Source of the DNA: an uncultured Algibacter sp.
GTDB lineage: Bacteria; Bacteroidota; Bacteroidia; Flavobacteriales; Flavobacteriaceae
Length of the DNA stretch: 64,000 nt
Assembly (NCBI RefSeq): GCF_947487605.1
Contig: NZ_CANKXK010000001.1
Location: 372,001-436,000 of the forward strand
Direction of reading: 5' to 3'
Part shown: piece by piece, positions 63,167 through 64,000 of the stretch
Layout: each line of letters begins with the position of its first letter
Numbering within the stretch: the stretch's first letter is position 1
The notes under the pieces: generated by a model
Database searches by the model: none
What the model was told of the DNA's origin: nothing
The model's input: the letters and a program-made list of their open reading frames with translations, nothing else
Translations under genes and position numbers: made by a program

Positions 63167-63952
63167 ATGAATATATTAGATAAAATAACATTAGATAAAA
63201 GAAAAGAAGTTGCGTTAAGAAAAGGATTGATTCCTGTCTCTCAACTAGAACAGTCTATTTTATTTAAAAGAGAAACAGTCTCACTTGCAAATAACTTGCG
63301 TAATAGTAAATCTGGAATTATTGCTGAACACAAACGTCGTTCACCATCAAAGTCGGTTATTAACAACGGACTTAATGTTCAGGATGTAGCAAAAGGTTAT
63401 GAAGCTGCTGGTGTTTGTGGTATGTCCGTTTTAACCGATGGTAAATACTTTGGAGGCTCTCTTGATGATTTATTAACCGCAAGAGCCAGTTGTGGTTTAC
63501 CATTATTGAGGAAAGAATTCATTATTGATGAATACCAAATATTAGAAGCTAAAGCCTATGGAGCAGATGTAATTTTACTAATTGCTGCCATTATTTCGAG
63601 AGCTGAAATTAAACAATTCTCAGAATTTGCCAAAAGCCTAAATTTAGATGTGCTTTTAGAAGTGCATAACGAAGAAGAATTACATAAATCTATAATGCCA
63701 AGTTTAGACATGCTCGGTGTAAACAATAGAAATTTAAAAACCTTTGAAGTGAGTTTAGAAACCAGCAAAAGTTTAAGCAGTAGTATCCCAGACGATTTTG
63801 TAAAAGTTTCAGAAAGTGGTATTAGTAATATTGAAGCGATAAAAGAATTACAGCCTTATGGTTATAAAGGGTTTTTAATTGGTGAAAATTTTATGAAAAC
63901 AGATAATCCAGGTGAAAGCGCAACAGAATTTATTAAAAAACTAGAGCTATGA
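63167..63952 (+). CDS. trpC: Indole-3-glycerol-phosphate synthase
   Basis: 261 residues, TIM barrel. SGIIAEHKRRSPSKSVI near 45 with the catalytic Lys-Ser, PLLRKEFIIDEYQILEAKAY, VLLEVHNEEEL, LGVNNRNLKTFEVSLETS and VSESGISN follow in barrel order. Makes indole-glycerol phosphate. Its TGA stop overlaps the trpF ATG as ATGA. Confidence 0.97.
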   Translation: MNILDKITLDKRKEVALRKGLIPVSQLEQSILFKRETVSLANNLRNSKSGIIAEHKRRSPSKSVINNGLNVQDVAKGYEAAGVCGMSVLTDGKYFGGSLDDLLTARASCGLPLLRKEFIIDEYQILEAKAYGADVILLIAAIISRAEIKQFSEFAKSLNLDVLLEVHNEEELHKSIMPSLDMLGVNNRNLKTFEVSLETSKSLSSSIPDDFVKVSESGISNIEAIKELQPYGYKGFLIGENFMKTDNPGESATEFIKKLEL

Positions 63953-64000
63953 AATTAAAAGTTTGCGGTATGAAATATCAAGATAATATTGAGCGTGTTG
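63949..64000 (+). CDS. trpF: Phosphoribosylanthranilate isomerase, N-terminal part (cut by window edge)
   Basis: The first 17 codons, MKLKVCGMKYQDNIERV, show the K-CG-M/T start of TrpF with the catalytic Cys in VCGM. Overlaps the trpC stop (ATGA). The remainder lies outside the window; trpB and trpA probably follow. Confidence 0.9.
   Translation, partial: MKLKVCGMKYQDNIERV

Overview
The window looks like chromosome of a marine-type flavobacterium (Bacteroidota, probably Flavobacteriaceae). The grounds are low GC, promoters with the Bacteroidota -7 box TAnnTTTG, no evident Shine-Dalgarno sites, a long SecA without the C-terminal zinc finger, DUF2795 and WbqC family proteins, and dispersed flavobacterial intergenic repeats. 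No phage or plasmid genes, IS transposases, rRNA, tRNA or CRISPR were seen.

Region 1 (1-41950, all on the minus strand) is one very large surface-polysaccharide locus. It reads from wza (41950) leftwards: Wza export lipoprotein, Wzc tyrosine autokinase, a nucleotide-sugar 6-dehydrogenase, a UDP-GlcNAc C4-epimerase-type SDR, the Wzm/Wzt ABC exporter, a DegT aminotransferase and WbqC. Then follow about 35 kb of assembly and decoration genes: about 20 glycosyltransferases (GT2, GT4, a GT8-like one, a TOD1/MUCI70-type one and a broken GT10 fucosyltransferase), seven methyltransferases, four PAPS-type sulfotransferases, an acyltransferase-3 and an asparagine-synthase-like protein. Genes overlap or are spaced by a few bases, so long co-transcripts are likely. 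The dehydrogenase/epimerase pair resembles the UDP-GalNAcA route (TviB/TviC, WbpO/WbpP). The sulfotransferases suggest a sulfated glycan. No Wzx/Wzy or initiating transferase is present.

The most unusual stretch is 35.6-37.35 kb, between the dehydrogenase and the epimerase. It holds two small GIY-YIG endonuclease genes and a 1.3-kb array of 13 alternating inverted half-palindromes. The first GIY-YIG gene lies in a 335-bp segment inserted in the 5' end of the epimerase gene, bordered by an exact 31-bp direct duplication. The stop codon of the severed 5' remnant overlaps the GIY-YIG start (TAATG), and the GIY-YIG stop overlaps a new ATG for the epimerase. This looks like a minimal mobile gene that keeps its host gene translatable. 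The second GIY-YIG gene sits between two copies of the palindromic block, and its C-terminus is encoded by one of them.

Region 2 (42.1-58.6 kb) is ordinary core and accessory genome: an ABC-F ATPase, a methyltransferase, PduO-type cobalamin adenosyltransferase, a DUF2795 protein, SecA, another methyltransferase, a lipoprotein, a large secreted BNR/sortilin-type beta-propeller protein, and a group of two rhodaneses and two thioredoxin-fold proteins beside a divergent MarR regulator.

Region 3 (59.3 kb to the end) is the tryptophan operon trpE-G-D-C-F, cut off in trpF. It is preceded by a clear attenuator: promoter, a 15-codon leader peptide with three consecutive Trp codons, and a perfect 13-bp terminator hairpin. 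Its intergenic spaces carry dispersed repeats, including a GTTAGGA x8 tandem repeat and a pair of related sequences of which only one carries an inserted palindrome with the same core as the GIY-YIG array.
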